From Archangium sp. (lineage in GTDB: Bacteria > Myxococcota > Myxococcia > Myxococcales > Myxococcaceae), in contig JAUXRX010000049.1 of assembly GCA_030681645.1 (NCBI GenBank), positions 496,001-560,000 of the forward strand: a stretch of DNA of 64,000 nt, given 5' to 3'. The notes under the pieces were generated by a model. It was not told the origin of the DNA. It did no database searches and saw only the letters and a program-made list of their open reading frames with translations. Each line of letters begins with the position of its first letter. Within the stretch, counting starts at the first letter, position 1. The translations under genes and the position numbers were made by a program. This document shows positions 62,756 through 64,000 of the stretch, piece after piece.

Positions 62756-63574
62756 TTAGAGCGGGTCGTCGGCTTGCTGAACTTCGCCCGGCTTCGCGCG
62801 CGGCTTCGCGGCGTCAGGTGTCGTCGACTGCTCGCGACGCTCGGCGGGCGTCAGATCTTTCGCCACCTGCGCGGAGATCGCCGCGACGATCTGCTTGATG
62901 CGCGCACTGAAGAGCTCGGTGTTCTTGCGCACCGCGAACGGATCCAGGGGCTCCAGCCCGGCGCTCAGATCGTCCGAGTAGAAGCGGCGGTGGTACAGCT
63001 CGGGGCCGTTGATGCGGAACATGCGCGCGAAGCCCACCAGGTAGGCCCCCGCTTTCCCCCTCTCACTGCGCATGCCGTACTCCTCGACCACGATCTCCAC
63101 GATGGTGTCCGCTCCCAGCGCCGCCAGCAGCTCGTAGTCGGGGGCGTTCGCCGGCACCTCGTGCACCAGGAAGCTCTCGAGCACCCGCGCCACCTCCACG
63201 GGGTGAACGACCTCGCTCCACGGAGACTGCTTGGGCAACAAGGCCAGCGTGTTCGCCCGCAACGAGTCGGCCACCTCGAAGCGCGAGATGGTGTGGTGCG
63301 TCACCTCGTACTCACCCTGCTTGTTCTTCTCGAGGCTGCCCACCGTCAGCGCGTTGCCCAGGCGGCGGTCGCCTTCCTTGTCGTCGAGGCGCTTGAGCCG
63401 GTCCTTGTACGAGCCGTCGTTGCGGAACACGTTCGACCTCGGGCCCGCCTCGTCTTCGATGCGCGCGATGAAGGCGATCAGCTTCGTCTGGTCGAGCTCC
63501 GACGCGGACAGGGGCTTGTGGGCGCAACCGGCCAGGGAGAGAAGCAGCACGACGAGCGACATCGACGAGCGCAT
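62756..63574 (-). CDS. Lipoprotein of unknown function
   Basis: 272 aa from ATG 63574. Lipobox LAGC at residue 17. The mature protein has LIAFIARIEDEAGPRSNVFR, VHPVEVARVLESFLVHEVPA and DTIVEIVVEEYGMRSERG, resembling periplasmic or outer-membrane lipoproteins, and a Lys/Pro/Asp-rich C-terminus (AAKPRAKPGEVQQADDP). No family recognised. Confidence 0.7.
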   Translation of the reverse strand: MRSSMSLVVLLLSLAGCAHKPLSASELDQTKLIAFIARIEDEAGPRSNVFRNDGSYKDRLKRLDDKEGDRRLGNALTVGSLEKNKQGEYEVTHHTISRFEVADSLRANTLALLPKQSPWSEVVHPVEVARVLESFLVHEVPANAPDYELLAALGADTIVEIVVEEYGMRSERGKAGAYLVGFARMFRINGPELYHRRFYSDDLSAGLEPLDPFAVRKNTELFSARIKQIVAAISAQVAKDLTPAERREQSTTPDAAKPRAKPGEVQQADDPL

Positions 63575-63668
63575 GAAGGCTCGTCTACCCCGAAACTCTC
63601 TGGACCGGCGAGCCTGATTCCGCTACGAGGCGTCGACCTTTCAACGACTTGCGAGGGGGAATTTCGCG

Positions 63669-64000
63669 ATGATGAGCCTTCGATGTGCTGCCGCCGCCGT
63701 GTTGGGACTGTCTCTGGGACTGATGGGTTGCCCCGAGAAGAAGGCTGATCCGCCCCCGCCCAAGCCCGTGGAGGTGAAGCCCGTCGTGGTGGCTCCGCCC
63801 CCCGTCGCTGAGCCGCGCGCCGACAAGGAATGCGCTGCGCCCATCGACCCGGGTCCCGTCACCGAGCTCAAGTTCGGCGAGCGCGTCGCCAAACAGACCG
63901 GCGCGCGCCTGACCTTCACCGAGAAGGACGCCGACGGCGCCCTCACCTTCGGCGTGCTCGGCCCCGTCAACGAGGACTCCGGCCTCAACATCATGGCCCT
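63669..64000 (+). CDS. Lipoprotein, 5' part (cut by window end)
   Basis: At least 110 codons from ATG 63669 (a second ATG is 3 bp later), GAGGGGG upstream. Lipobox LMGC, then a Pro/Lys-rich spacer (KADPPPPKPVEVKPVVV) and the start of a globular domain (LKFGERVAKQTGARLTFTEK). No family can be assigned from the visible part; it resembles the N-termini of large surface lipoproteins. Confidence 0.75.
   Translation, partial: MMSLRCAAAAVLGLSLGLMGCPEKKADPPPPKPVEVKPVVVAPPPVAEPRADKECAAPIDPGPVTELKFGERVAKQTGARLTFTEKDADGALTFGVLGPVNEDSGLNIMA

Overview
The window is a GC-rich bacterial chromosome segment that looks like a myxobacterium (Myxococcota, most likely suborder Cystobacterineae). The evidence is two tandem CglB-type von Willebrand A lipoproteins (gliding-motility family), a secreted metalloprotease ending in a MYXO-CTERM sorting tail, many lipoproteins with Gly/Thr- or Asp-Ala-Gly-rich linkers, a Ser/Thr kinase of the Pkn type, and a retron with a long-RT architecture like those of myxobacteria. 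There is no integrase, insertion sequence, phage gene, rRNA operon or CRISPR array. Gene density and base composition are even throughout, so this reads as core chromosome rather than an island.

Layout. 1-6 kb: end of a PHP-type metallohydrolase, a barrel-like secreted protein, a two-gene 2-oxoacid:ferredoxin oxidoreductase (ferredoxin+alpha, beta+gamma fusions) and an EamA exporter. 6-14 kb: a lamin-tail lipoprotein, a MocR-type regulator with its probable operator, a protein with two DMP19-like repeats, a pseudokinase-kinase fusion and dnaK. 14-28 kb: lipid kinase with a decayed copy of its 3' end, an Imm22-like immunity protein coupled to a trypsin-like lipoprotein protease, methyltransferase, DUF493 protein, PhoH-family PIN/ATPase, GreB-like factor, tRNA-Lys and tRNA-Glu with a strong terminator, a CAP-domain lipoprotein, mutY, an alpha/beta hydrolase, a MetE-like protein and a YfiR-like protein.

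28.5-34.5 kb is the most striking part: a complete retron, all on the minus strand, in the order HEAT/ARM-repeat protein, winged-helix SWIM protein, msr-msd non-coding RNA, reverse transcriptase. The RNA has matching a1/a2 ends, a probable branching G and a 22-bp perfect msd stem. The RT has NAxxH, YADD and VTG motifs. The gene set fits the ARM + WHSWIM + RT composition that I recall being called type XIII, so it is probably a member of a catalogued but little-studied class rather than a wholly new system.

34.6-39.3 kb: isolated nuoA-nuoB, a hotdog thioesterase, a lytic transglycosylase, two phasin-like proteins and an LRR-like protein. 39.4-53.7 kb: the classical minus-strand transcription/translation block: tRNA-Thr(TGT)-Tyr-Gly-Thr(GGT)-tuf-rpmG-tRNA-Trp-secE-nusG-rplK-rplA-[L10 leader]-rplJ-rplL-rpoB-rpoC, ending in a clear terminator. 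53.8-64 kb: rlmB, a small secreted protein, a RimK-like ligase, the two cglB paralogues, a DsrE-like protein, a nucleotidyltransferase with a small coupled partner, a secreted protein plus the MYXO-CTERM metalloprotease, and two lipoproteins, the last cut by the window edge.

Two dispersed short palindromic repeat families recur between genes, and one copy is read through as codons inside the MetE-like gene. Functional assignments rest on motifs read by eye; no database search was run.
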